The translations under genes were made by a program, and so were the position numbers. The notes under the pieces are model-generated. The model had not been told where the DNA came from. It did no database searches and saw only the letters and a list, made by a program, of their open reading frames with translations. Shown here piece after piece: positions 1 to 8,023 of a stretch of 64,000 bases of DNA; the stretch's first letter is position 1; each line of letters begins with the position of its first letter. Source of the DNA: Paenibacillus gyeongsangnamensis (lineage in GTDB: Bacteria; Bacillota; Bacilli; Paenibacillales; NBRC-103111); assembly GCF_027533625.1 (NCBI RefSeq), contig NZ_JAQAGZ010000007.1:1-64000 (forward strand), given 5' to 3'.

Positions 1-27
1 TCATCTGCACAATCACTATCTGCCGCA

Positions 28-242
28 TCAGTCTCTGCAAAACCATACGCCGGCTGCTGTGTATAACCGTGACGTTATTCTATTATCCACATGTGAATGA
101 CAAAAGAGAAAGCCTTTCTCCCGCGCCTTCGCTTGGGCTACGTCCTCAACCTATGAACATCTTCTTCAGTGGTAATATCTTTCAATATTTCCATCACTGA
201 TCGATTAACTGCTTGTCCCTTCGGGGCAATTACAACAAACAT
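28..242 (-). pseudogene. unrecognised gene remnant downstream of pabA fragment
   Basis: A minus-strand ATG at 242 opens a 34-codon frame beginning MFVVIAPKGQAVNRSV and stopping at 138. Shifting frame near 150 continues with a protein-like run (VEDVAQAKAREKGF) to a stop at 28-30. This suggests a frameshifted fragment of a once longer gene, but I recognise no family. It could equally be chance reading frames. Nothing else identifiable lies in the first 260 bases. Confidence 0.25.
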
Positions 243-260
243 TGTGCAAGATTTCACACC

Positions 261-335
261 TTAAAAATCTAAAAAAACTGTCTTGACATCTTGTAGCACC
301 ATAAAGGAATCGTAATTATCGATTACTAAAATCAT
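261..335 (-). pseudogene. pabA: pabA remnant (aminodeoxychorismate synthase amidotransferase subunit), truncated to 24 codons
   Basis: The frame starts with ATG at 335, after an AAAGGATGA ribosome binding site. Its first 11 residues, MILVIDNYDSF, are the typical N-terminus of PabA/TrpG class I glutamine amidotransferases. The match then ends and the frame stops after 24 codons. The catalytic Cys-His-Glu triad of the usual protein of about 190 residues is absent. It sits 27 bases after pabBC, where a pabA would be expected in the operon. The likely explanation is a deletion that removed most of the gene. Glutamine-derived ammonia would then come from a PabA/TrpG encoded elsewhere. Confidence 0.6.
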
Positions 336-362
336 GCGGATCATCCTTTCAATCGAATTAAA

Positions 363-2123
363 TCATGAATTCACAAATTCCACAGGAACCCAGTTGCGTA
401 AACTATTGATCAACCAACTTTTTGATGCTCTTTTTATATCCTCTTTCGTTAAAATACACTCTTCAATTTGCCCAGCTTGGAGTAGATATTCTCTAAACGT
501 CCCGGGTAATAAGCCGCATTCCTTTAAAGGCGTGAATTTTTTTCCACCAATTTCCAGAACTATATTTCCTATTGTAAACTCGGTAATCTCACCTTTTTCA
601 TTCCAAAGAAGAACGTCAAAAACATCCGGTCGGCTTTCTTTTAGCCGTTCATACATTTCACGGTAGGTTGTCTTATGGTAGAGAAATCGGTTTTTTGGAT
701 TAATAGGAGATCCGGCAAATGAGACTTTTTTTATATCGTTTATCATGAGTTGCAGAGGTTCAGATTCAATTCGGGATTCACCGTTCATAGACATCAATAA
801 CTTTATACGACGTAACTCATTAGAGTGTTGTATACTATATTCTTCCAATAGTGAATTTACTTCGTGTTCTCTAAATGGAATGTCGAAATACTTGGCAGAT
901 GACTTCATTCGATTTAGATGATAATCCAGAAGGGTATAATTCCCGTTTTCTAATCGGATGGTCTCAAATAATTCAAAGCTCTTTTTATTTTCCGTTAACA
1001 GAGCGGCTTTGGTTAATATTTCATTGTATTCATCTTCTGAGGTAGAGTCCCAAGTGATGCCTCCCCCTACTCCATATACCGCTGTATTCAATAAAGTATC
1101 GACCACCACTGTGCGAATAGCTACATTAAATACGGAGAAGCCATTAGGGGAAACGAAACCGACGGCTCCGCAATAGACTTCTCTTGGCACTTGCTCAAGT
1201 TCGGCGATTAAACCCATTGTACTTACTTTGGGTGCTCCTGTAATGGAACCGCATGGAAATAATGCGGAAAAAATGTCAGTCAGCGATTTTTTTTCTTGCG
1301 TAGCAGCTGATATGGTTGAGGTCATCTGTAAAACTGTAGGATACGTTTCAATTTCAAAGATTTTATCTACGTTAACAGATCCCGCCTCAGCAACCCGCCC
1401 CAAATCGTTCCTCAATAAATCTACAATCATTAAATTTTCCGCTCTATTTTTTATTGAGGTTTCCAAAAATTCATGATACGTTCGATCTTCTTCATTTGTT
1501 AGACCGCGTTTTACAGTGCCCTTCATTGGTTTTGTGACAATTTTCCTGCCGTCCCAATAACAGAATAATTCCGGAGAAGCAGAAAGAATTCGGAACCGTC
1601 CGGTTTGTAAATAAGCCGAATATTGACCTCTTTGCGACTGACTAAGGCATTGATAGAACGAAAAATCATCCCCTTCAAAGTCATTTAAGAGACGAATGGT
1701 ATAATTTACTTGATACGTATCTCCCCTCAAGATCGCATCCTTTATTAATGCGATATGTTTTTGATACGTCTCCATAGATATATTAGGTTTCCACTCTGAA
1801 AGATTAAATTCTCCCTTTCGATATTGGATATCTGTATCCTTTTTTGTATATTCAGGCTCATGAAACAGACCAAACCAAAGCAAGGGCATATTGGCATTGC
1901 CGCAAACTTGAAATGCAGAATCGAAGGCTGGGGCGGCTTCGTAAGATACATACCCTGCAGCATAATAACCTTCTTTTACTGCCTCATCGATTTCACGCAA
2001 AGCGGGCATCACCTCATTCACTTGAGCAGCCGAAATAATTTTAACCGGATTACGAAAGATCATATTTTCTTGATTATTGAGTCTGTCATTAAATTCAAAC
2101 AGCAAAAATTCTTGATCGTTCAT
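363..2123 (-). CDS. pabBC: PabB-PabC fusion: aminodeoxychorismate synthase component I plus 4-amino-4-deoxychorismate lyase
   Basis: The 586-residue protein carries two domains. The N-terminal part (to about residue 360) is a chorismate-binding enzyme with KGTVKRG, a LLRNDLGRV stretch, CGSITGAPK and a C-terminal EDEYNEIL segment. The C-terminal part (from about 370) is a class IV PLP aminotransferase fold with FETIRLENG, the candidate PLP lysine in YHKTTYREM, and EITEFTIGN. Together they would convert chorismate and ammonia to 4-aminodeoxychorismate and then to 4-aminobenzoate and pyruvate. The gene is AT-rich, lies downstream of the acyl-CoA dehydrogenase-like gene in one operon, and is followed by a pabA remnant. 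A role in ordinary folate synthesis is possible. Its place in the cluster and under the shared operator argues for precursor supply to the natural product. Confidence 0.92.
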   Translation of the reverse strand: MNDQEFLLFEFNDRLNNQENMIFRNPVKIISAAQVNEVMPALREIDEAVKEGYYAAGYVSYEAAPAFDSAFQVCGNANMPLLWFGLFHEPEYTKKDTDIQYRKGEFNLSEWKPNISMETYQKHIALIKDAILRGDTYQVNYTIRLLNDFEGDDFSFYQCLSQSQRGQYSAYLQTGRFRILSASPELFCYWDGRKIVTKPMKGTVKRGLTNEEDRTYHEFLETSIKNRAENLMIVDLLRNDLGRVAEAGSVNVDKIFEIETYPTVLQMTSTISAATQEKKSLTDIFSALFPCGSITGAPKVSTMGLIAELEQVPREVYCGAVGFVSPNGFSVFNVAIRTVVVDTLLNTAVYGVGGGITWDSTSEDEYNEILTKAALLTENKKSFELFETIRLENGNYTLLDYHLNRMKSSAKYFDIPFREHEVNSLLEEYSIQHSNELRRIKLLMSMNGESRIESEPLQLMINDIKKVSFAGSPINPKNRFLYHKTTYREMYERLKESRPDVFDVLLWNEKGEITEFTIGNIVLEIGGKKFTPLKECGLLPGTFREYLLQAGQIEECILTKEDIKRASKSWLINSLRNWVPVEFVNS

Positions 2124-2159
2124 TCTTTCGCTAACTCCTTTTTTTGAAGTTATATCATC

Positions 2160-3365
2160 TTAATCCATCAAAGATAACTTTCCGCTCGCAATTAACAATT
2201 TATCGTTGTGATACATTAGACTAGCCGAACGTATATCTCTAAACAACCTTTCCAAAGGCAGCTGCTTATTTTCAGAATACCCGTATTTGAGCCCGGCAAT
2301 ATTCATAAGGTCATTGACGATTTCGAATAGTTGCTCGGAAGCGAGTATTTTTACATTATTCACTTTAATTCGGAAAGCAGGTCTGAATAAACATTCCATT
2401 TCATGATTTCTATATTTTTCGTATTCGTTTAATGTTTCGCGTAAATAGGATTCAACCGTATCCAACTTAAGTCTGATTCTTCCGAGTCTTTCCATCAGGA
2501 GATCGGAACTTACATTAAAGTGCTGTTTCGTAGTCGGATCCTTTAATAAATTCCTAAACGAGCGATAAACACCTTGTACACCTCCCAACCAACTTGCCGC
2601 CCAAGTCAAGAGTGCGATAGGGATTTGAGTGATCGTAGCAATATTAAGAAAATCTTGAGTGGGATTAATAATTTGCTCTAGACGAATATTTCCTTTGAGG
2701 TCTAAAGATACACTGTTTGTACCTCTCATCCCCATGGTGTTCCAATCGGAAATTTGCTCTATTTCGAGTTGACTGCGTCTAACATATACAAGCTTTACAT
2801 CTGTTTCTCTCGCGCTATCATCTTTTCGCATGGAAATTAAGTAAGCATCGCAATGCAATCCACCGGATACTACAGGGGCTAATCGATCTAATAAAATATG
2901 ATCTAATATATTATCATTTTCAAATTTCAAAGGGGCCTGCGCTCTTAATAAATCTGCTCCTTTCCCTTTTTCTGTAGTTACTGACCCGATTAAAAAGCCG
3001 TTTTCTGCAATATCCCGCAATTCCATTTGTTTAAATTGTTCGGAAGCATGATTCACCAATATGGCCACTTGCTGGCAGTGCATAGACCACATCATTCCGG
3101 TTGAAAGACATCCTGCGGATAATATTTTCGAAATTTCAACCATAACTTCATAACCGAGTCCCAGACCGCCATATTCTTTTGGAATAATGAGCCCCATAAA
3201 ACCGTGTTGCTTTAATAAATGAAAATTTTCAATAGGAAATCTGTTTTCTTTATCAATTATTTGGGAGTTTTTTTTGGCGAATTCGCTTATTTCTAAAGCT
3301 TTATCCATATAACGTTCATTATCCACGCTTTCTTCAAATAAATAACTAGGTGGCAATTCTACCAT
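2160..3365 (-). CDS. acyl-CoA dehydrogenase family flavoprotein
   Basis: A 401-residue member of the acyl-CoA dehydrogenase / flavin monooxygenase superfamily. It has the N-terminal helical segment ending in IPKEYGGLGLGY, a central beta-domain region with TTEKGKGADL, and a C-terminal helical domain. Length is normal for the family. Such enzymes oxidise acyl thioesters at the alpha-beta bond, or as group D relatives hydroxylate or oxidise amines. I cannot tell which from sequence alone. It is 6 bases from the ligase gene upstream and 36 bases from pabBC downstream, so all three are probably co-transcribed. An ACP- or CoA-bound benzoate-type or polyketide substrate is plausible but unproven. 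Confidence 0.85.
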   Translation of the reverse strand: MVELPPSYLFEESVDNERYMDKALEISEFAKKNSQIIDKENRFPIENFHLLKQHGFMGLIIPKEYGGLGLGYEVMVEISKILSAGCLSTGMMWSMHCQQVAILVNHASEQFKQMELRDIAENGFLIGSVTTEKGKGADLLRAQAPLKFENDNILDHILLDRLAPVVSGGLHCDAYLISMRKDDSARETDVKLVYVRRSQLEIEQISDWNTMGMRGTNSVSLDLKGNIRLEQIINPTQDFLNIATITQIPIALLTWAASWLGGVQGVYRSFRNLLKDPTTKQHFNVSSDLLMERLGRIRLKLDTVESYLRETLNEYEKYRNHEMECLFRPAFRIKVNNVKILASEQLFEIVNDLMNIAGLKYGYSENKQLPLERLFRDIRSASLMYHNDKLLIASGKLSLMD

Positions 3366-3371
3366 CCCCTT

Positions 3372-4770
3372 TTAAGTTGATAGAGTTTGAATTGGACTTA
3401 TAGGTTCCGTTATGACTCGTTTTATTTTGCCTGTTGCGGTCTTCGGTATCATTTCAACCAGATGAAAACGTTTGGGTATTTTATAATGCGCAAAATGTTC
3501 TTTACACCACGACAATAATGTTGTGAGCTCGATCTCTTTTTTAGGAGAAATATAGGCTTCTATCCATTGATCTTTGTCATTAAAAATGACCAACGCTTCG
3601 TTTATCTCCGAAAAATTCTTCAATTTCATTTCAATCTCCATCAAATTCACTTTTAATCCGCCAATAATAATTAACGAGTCCGATCTTCCTTTAATGATGA
3701 GAACTTCCGTATTAAGCACCCGTTTCATTTCACAGATATCGTTCGTTTTAAGCCATTGATCCTCATATCTGTTATCCGTTTCTTGAGTTAGATATGAACT
3801 ATGCGGAAGACATAAATATAGTTGATCGTTCAATACTTTGTAATTGAATCCACAGCAGATTCGGACCGCAGGTTTGAGGGAATCTTCCCAGAAAATCGAT
3901 AGAGATCATTCCCACTTCGGTCATTCCATAATTCAAGCCAATCGGAATTCCGAATTGATCATGAAACCTGTCAAATGTCTCTTCTTTTAAAATATCCCCT
4001 GCCGATAGCGCTATTCTTAATCGAGGATAAGCTGCCTGTTCAAATGAATTTGTTAACAATTCATAATGAGCAGGAACGGCAAATAAAGCACTTACCTTCT
4101 TATTAATTAATGTATTAATGATTTCATTTTTTTGATTTGATTGCGAAAATGTAACCGTAGCTCCTGAATAAAGCGAATGTAACAACGCGGTAATTAAACC
4201 ATAACTATGATGTAATGAAGATAAAATAAGAACCGTATCGTCCTTCCTTATTGAACCTTCTTGTTTGGCGGTATTTTTTATTTCTTCAATAATAGATTCC
4301 GGGGTTCTCCCTATGATCTTTGGAATTCCGGTTGAACCTGAAGAGCTTAATATTAATGAAACATGATCAGAATGCGAATCGTCATAATGTTTAACGAGTT
4401 TTATTTCTACTTCTTCCTTAAATTTGGCTAGCAGACTATGTTGTTGAATAGATTCTATGTAAAAGTTAGGTTTAGCAATATGAATGAGTTCATTTACCTC
4501 ATTTTCTTTTAAGCGCGGGTCGAGTAACATTACTTGGTTATTATTTTTCCACAACGCAAGAATTAAATAGATCAACGAGTACGAATGTACCACTCTTAAG
4601 GCAACCCGGCTCCCCTCTTTAATTCCCTCATTTGATAATTTCAAACAACATCTCTCAACTTCATTTTCAAGCATCCTGTAACTAACTGACCGATTGAAAT
4701 TTAAAGAAATTTGGTTGTTATTTTTATGTTCTTTCATTATAAATTCATATAAATCGTTAGAGTTAATCAA
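3372..4770 (-). pseudogene. AMP-dependent ligase (adenylate-forming), interrupted by a frameshift
   Basis: Two overlapping frames make one adenylating enzyme. The upstream frame (to 3799) has the P-loop-like SSSGSTGIPK, LSSLHHSYGL and the GLNYGMTEVG motif. The downstream frame (3833 to 3372) has the hinge RSDSLIIIGGLKVN and the C-terminal lysine motif TGKIKR. Homology passes from one frame to the other near 3880, after IDFLGRFP, where the second frame reads SLKPAVRI. A single-base indel, genuine or a sequencing error, is the simplest cause. The best start is TTG at 4770, behind AGGAGGGAATATT. A longer frame opens with GTG at 4830. Intact, it would activate a carboxylic acid, plausibly aminobenzoate, as adenylate and load it on CoA or an ACP. 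Confidence 0.8.
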
Positions 4771-4864
4771 AATATTCCCTCCTAACTTAGAACTGGAACT
4801 CGGCTTATTCCCTTGCCCATCCATTATCACTTCTTAAATGTAAAAATTTAGTGTACTACGGCTT

Positions 4865-4893
4865 AATTTAAATTAATATAATTAGTGTGTCAA
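4865..4893 (-). promoter_or_regulatory. promoter with embedded 15-bp operator, ligase/pabBC operon
   Basis: Read on the minus strand: a -35 box TTGACA (4893-4888), a 17-bp spacer and a -10-like TAAATT (4870-4865). The spacer holds ACTAATTATATTAAT (4886-4872), a one-mismatch copy of the palindrome ACTAATnnnATTAGT found at five other places in the window. A regulator bound there would occlude RNA polymerase. Confidence 0.65.
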
Positions 4894-4932
4894 TGTATTT
4901 GGAAAATAAAAATAAAATATTATAAATTTAAA

Positions 4933-4947
4933 ACTAATTATATTAGT
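4933..4947. promoter_or_regulatory. 15-bp palindromic operator, second copy in ligase/MFS intergenic region
   Basis: ACTAATTATATTAGT is a perfect 6-3-6 inverted repeat, identical to the site at 38788-38802. It lies 61 bp from the site at 4872. On the minus strand a TTGAAA (4957-4952) precedes it, so it may also sit in a promoter spacer. The 318-bp gap between the ligase and MFS genes otherwise holds only AT-rich sequence and a half-site (ATTAGT at 5062-5067) upstream of the MFS gene. Confidence 0.65.
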
Positions 4948-5148
4948 TAATTTTCAAAGTGGAAACCATTATCCCCTTAATCTTTTCTAGGGAATTCTCG
5001 GACTAAAGGGTCTAAAATGCTCAACTTTCGGAGTATTCATATTAGCCTTTTATAAATTAATATTAGTTTTAAAAATATTAATAATAGTAAAAATAATACA
5101 AGTGTTATAGAATAGTAAGGGAATAGAGGACTTGGGGAGGGAAACCGT

Positions 5149-6369
5149 TTGACACGAGGCCGAATTTTCACGTTATTTTTACTAATGAATATTGTCAATT
5201 ATCTAGATCGCTACATCACTTCCGGCGTTCTTCCACTGCTGAAGGAACATTTTCATGCGACTGATCTGATGCTCGGTTCGCTCGGAACCGCGTTCATGAT
5301 TACCTATTCGTTTACTGCGCTGCCGTTCGGCATTTGGTCGGACCGATGGAAGCCTCACAAGGTTGCCGCCATCGGGGTTGGCATATGGAGTGTAGCCACC
5401 TTTCTTTCCTCTTTTGCTTGGTCGCTATCCTCTCTGTTTTTGTTCCGTTCGTTTGTCGGGCTTGGGGAAGCCGCTTATGCGGCGACGGCAAGCGCCATTT
5501 TATCAGGGCAGTTTCCAAAAGATAGGCGATCCATCGTTTTAGGATTATTTAACTTGGGGATACCGGTTGGCGGAGCCGCAGGCGTTTTGCTGGGCGGCGT
5601 TATCGGTGCACAAGTCGGTTGGCAGGCCGCTTTTGCGCTCGTCGGATTTCCCGGCTTAATCCTTGCCGTGCTCACCTGGAGACTTCGCATTGAGAGCAGC
5701 GCGGTGGATGCCGACGCTGCCGCTCCTGCAGGTTGGCGATGGAACCTCCAGGGGATTGGCTCCCTGTTCCGGAATCCGGCCTACATGCTTGCCTGCCTCG
5801 GTTATTCAGGAATCAGCTTTGCGTTCGGTTCCATCGTGCTGTTCGCTCCCTCGCTGTTCGTTCGCGACTTTGGCTACAGCTTAGGTCAAGCCGGCCTCGT
5901 TACCGGCGCCATTCAAGTACTTGCCGGTTTGATCGGCGCACCCCTGGGCGGCTGGATTGGCGACGCTTGGCAAAAACGCAATCCTCGCGGGAGGGCTTAC
6001 ATTCTAACACTGGTAATGACGCTGTCCGCCGTCTTTTTGTTTTTCGGAGTGGCAATGCACAATATCACTTTCTTCTTTTTCTCCACATTATTCATGCTCA
6101 TGCATGTCGGAGTTGCTTCCGCATTCATTCTCGACGTAACGGAAAAGCCGCTCTGGAACACGTCCCAATCCATTGCCTTGCTGATTATGCATTTGTTAGG
6201 CGATATTCCTGGTTCGGCAATCATCGGTTATATTTCTGACCGCACAAGCCTCTCTTTTTCCATATCGCTTTTGCCTATTCCGATGGTTTTGGCAGCGTTG
6301 TTCTTCCTAGCTGCCGGCTTGCGAAGCCATGTGCGCTTCGTAAGTCAAGGGTCTATTTCCAGCTCATAA
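5149..6369 (+). CDS. MFS transporter (spinster-like), probable exporter
   Basis: A 406-residue polytopic protein with about 12 hydrophobic segments. It has the early MNIVNYLDRYI signature, the loop 2-3 motif GIWSDRWKPH and RSFVGLGEAAYAA, as in spinster and sugar-phosphate type MFS families. Translation starts at TTG 5149 behind GGGGAGGG. It is transcribed away from the ligase operon, shares its operator-bearing upstream region, and overlaps the bioC stop by six bases tail to tail. Export of the cluster product or an intermediate is inferred from position only. GC content is visibly higher than in the neighbouring ligase operon. Confidence 0.85.
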   Translation: MTRGRIFTLFLLMNIVNYLDRYITSGVLPLLKEHFHATDLMLGSLGTAFMITYSFTALPFGIWSDRWKPHKVAAIGVGIWSVATFLSSFAWSLSSLFLFRSFVGLGEAAYAATASAILSGQFPKDRRSIVLGLFNLGIPVGGAAGVLLGGVIGAQVGWQAAFALVGFPGLILAVLTWRLRIESSAVDADAAAPAGWRWNLQGIGSLFRNPAYMLACLGYSGISFAFGSIVLFAPSLFVRDFGYSLGQAGLVTGAIQVLAGLIGAPLGGWIGDAWQKRNPRGRAYILTLVMTLSAVFLFFGVAMHNITFFFFSTLFMLMHVGVASAFILDVTEKPLWNTSQSIALLIMHLLGDIPGSAIIGYISDRTSLSFSISLLPIPMVLAALFFLAAGLRSHVRFVSQGSISSS

Positions 6370-7218
6370 GGTCCCTTGAAGCAAGAACAACTCGTAAGTT
6401 GCCTGAACGCCGCCTTCGGGCACTCGGAACATTCTTTCATACTGTTCAAACATAGCTGTGAATAAGTGCCTGGCTCCTAAACCATGGTCCACGGCTGCTT
6501 CCGATGTGCTGGCTCCCACAGCTTTGATCGAATGCAAGAAGGCCCTAACGGAAGGATAAGTATGATGTTGGAGCTTCCGCTCCCCTTGAACATTGGAGAA
6601 GCCCGCTTCGCTAAGCCAAGCCTGCCAATCGATCGCAGCCGGAAAAGATAGTCCATGACGCTGCGGCTTCATTCCGTTGGCATAGTAGGCCTTATCGAAA
6701 GACTCATGCAGCTCGCGAAAAGTGTCCGGGCCAAAGGTCGAGAAGAGCAGCCGTCCGCCGGGGCGAAGAATGCGGCACAACTGACGAAGCGTCTCCTGCG
6801 GATAGCTCAGCCATTGAAAGCAAGCGCTCGAGACAATCAGATCGTACGAAGCCGAAGGCGCGGAAGCCGCCCATGCCTCGACGTCAGCGAGGAGAAAATG
6901 AATCACGGTAGCATTGGCTTGCTCTGTGGCTGCTCTCAAACGCAATCGCCGTTCAGCGGCTTCCAGCATGGCGGGTGACAAATCGATTGCCTTGATCCGT
7001 AAGAAAGGCCACCTTTCAAGCAGCAGCTCAGTCAATATGCCGGTGCCGCAGCCGATTTCGAGCACATCAAGGCCTTCCGCCCCCGATAGGAATCCGCTAG
7101 AAGACATCGAATCGGCGAGCCAATCGGCCATGTGCCGCTGTACTTGGGCATGGGTGTCATAGGCTCCCGCTGCGCTCCGATTAAACCGGTTGCGTATCGC
7201 CTGAACTCTGCTTACCAT
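6364..7218 (-). CDS. bioC: BioC malonyl-ACP O-methyltransferase
   Basis: A 284-residue class I SAM methyltransferase with motif I LEIGCGTGILTELL, the acidic loop AIDLSPAML and the post-motif FSTFGPDTFREL typical of BioC. It methylates malonyl-ACP so that the fatty acid machinery can extend it to pimeloyl-ACP methyl ester, the first dedicated step of pimelate formation. It is the last gene of the bioA-D-B-F-H-C operon and overlaps the preceding hydrolase gene by 38 bases, implying translational coupling. Confidence 0.9.
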   Translation of the reverse strand: MVSRVQAIRNRFNRSAAGAYDTHAQVQRHMADWLADSMSSSGFLSGAEGLDVLEIGCGTGILTELLLERWPFLRIKAIDLSPAMLEAAERRLRLRAATEQANATVIHFLLADVEAWAASAPSASYDLIVSSACFQWLSYPQETLRQLCRILRPGGRLLFSTFGPDTFRELHESFDKAYYANGMKPQRHGLSFPAAIDWQAWLSEAGFSNVQGERKLQHHTYPSVRAFLHSIKAVGASTSEAAVDHGLGARHLFTAMFEQYERMFRVPEGGVQATYELFLLQGTL

Positions 7219-8023
7219 TCCACCATCTCCTTATGCTGGACGCGATATCGGTTTCTCGCCCAAGAAAAGGCGCATGTCCGCACCCCTCCAGCTTGATTAA
7301 TTCCGCCTGCGGCAGCTGATTGTACAGCTCTTCAGCCGCTCCGTATGGACAGATGCTGTCCTCCAAGCCATGCACGATTAGCGCCGGCTGTAGAAGGTCG
7401 GTCAGCAGAGGCAGGACATTCTCCACGCTGAGCAGCTGAAGCCCTGCCTGAAGGGCAGAGGTTGTCCAACTGCCGGGACCTGGCAGCTCGGCCTCAAGCC
7501 CCGCTTCCCGTTCCTCATCCGTGAACAGCGTCCGGCGAAACCGGGATTCAACCTTCGCTCGATCTTCTGCAAGCGCTGATCTCATCTGACGCAGATACAC
7601 ATCCGGCCAGCCCCGGTCTCTTGCTTCTTTCGGGCGTACAAAACGGGCCGTTGAGGCGATTAGCACCAGGCCGTCCACATCACCGTTGGTTGCCAGCCGA
7701 AGAGCCAGCAAGCCGCCGAGTGACCAGCCTGCGATGACCAGCTTAGGGTGGGACGCTGATGCAGCGACTTCCCTATCTGATGCAGCTCTGCAATGTTTTG
7801 CAGCTGATTCTATCCGATCCAGCAGCTCCTCCGTTGCACCTGCCGAGCTGTAATCCACGGAATGATGGTGAAACTCCGGCAGAAGCGATTGGAGCCGATC
7901 AAAGATCGTCACCGGCATGCTCCATCCTGTCAGCCACAGAATCGTTGTATTCGATGTATACATCCCGCTGCCCTCCGTCTCGAATGGGAAACTGCTCCTT
8001 CTGCCATATTCCATCCCTTTCAT
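7181..8023 (-). CDS. BioH-like alpha/beta hydrolase (pimeloyl-ACP methyl ester esterase)
   Basis: A 280-residue alpha/beta hydrolase with nucleophile elbow GWSLGG, a WLTGWSMP oxyanion-loop region and the C-terminal catalytic His in GCGHAPFL. The Asp is probably in VHGLEDSICP. Between bioF and bioC, its expected task is removing the methyl group from pimeloyl-ACP methyl ester. Start is uncertain: ATG 8023 overlaps the bioF stop (ATGA), while ATG 7963 has a GGAGGG site. Because tetronate clusters often carry an alpha/beta-hydrolase-fold eliminase, that alternative was considered. Operon context favours biotin. Confidence 0.82.
   Translation of the reverse strand: MKGMEYGRRSSFPFETEGSGMYTSNTTILWLTGWSMPVTIFDRLQSLLPEFHHHSVDYSSAGATEELLDRIESAAKHCRAASDREVAASASHPKLVIAGWSLGGLLALRLATNGDVDGLVLIASTARFVRPKEARDRGWPDVYLRQMRSALAEDRAKVESRFRRTLFTDEEREAGLEAELPGPGSWTTSALQAGLQLLSVENVLPLLTDLLQPALIVHGLEDSICPYGAAEELYNQLPQAELIKLEGCGHAPFLGRETDIASSIRRWWNGKQSSGDTQPV

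Noticed and set aside
3372..4770. AMP ligase as an NRPS adenylation domain
   Set aside because: No condensation, carrier or thioesterase domain is attached; it is a freestanding acid-CoA/ACP ligase type.
4933..4947. repeated palindrome as FapR (fatty acid) box
   Set aside because: The FapR consensus as I recall it (TTAGTACCTnnTACTAA type) has different arms; the repeats here have ACTAAT arms with a 3-bp centre.
5733..6239. 168-residue frame inside the MFS gene
   Set aside because: It lies wholly within the MFS coding region in another frame, Arg/Ser/His-rich, without a ribosome site.
7181..8023. alpha/beta hydrolase considered as the missing Agg5-type eliminase of the tetronate route
   Set aside because: It lies inside the biotin operon between bioF and bioC, overlaps both, and has an intact Ser-Asp-His triad as expected of BioH-like esterases.
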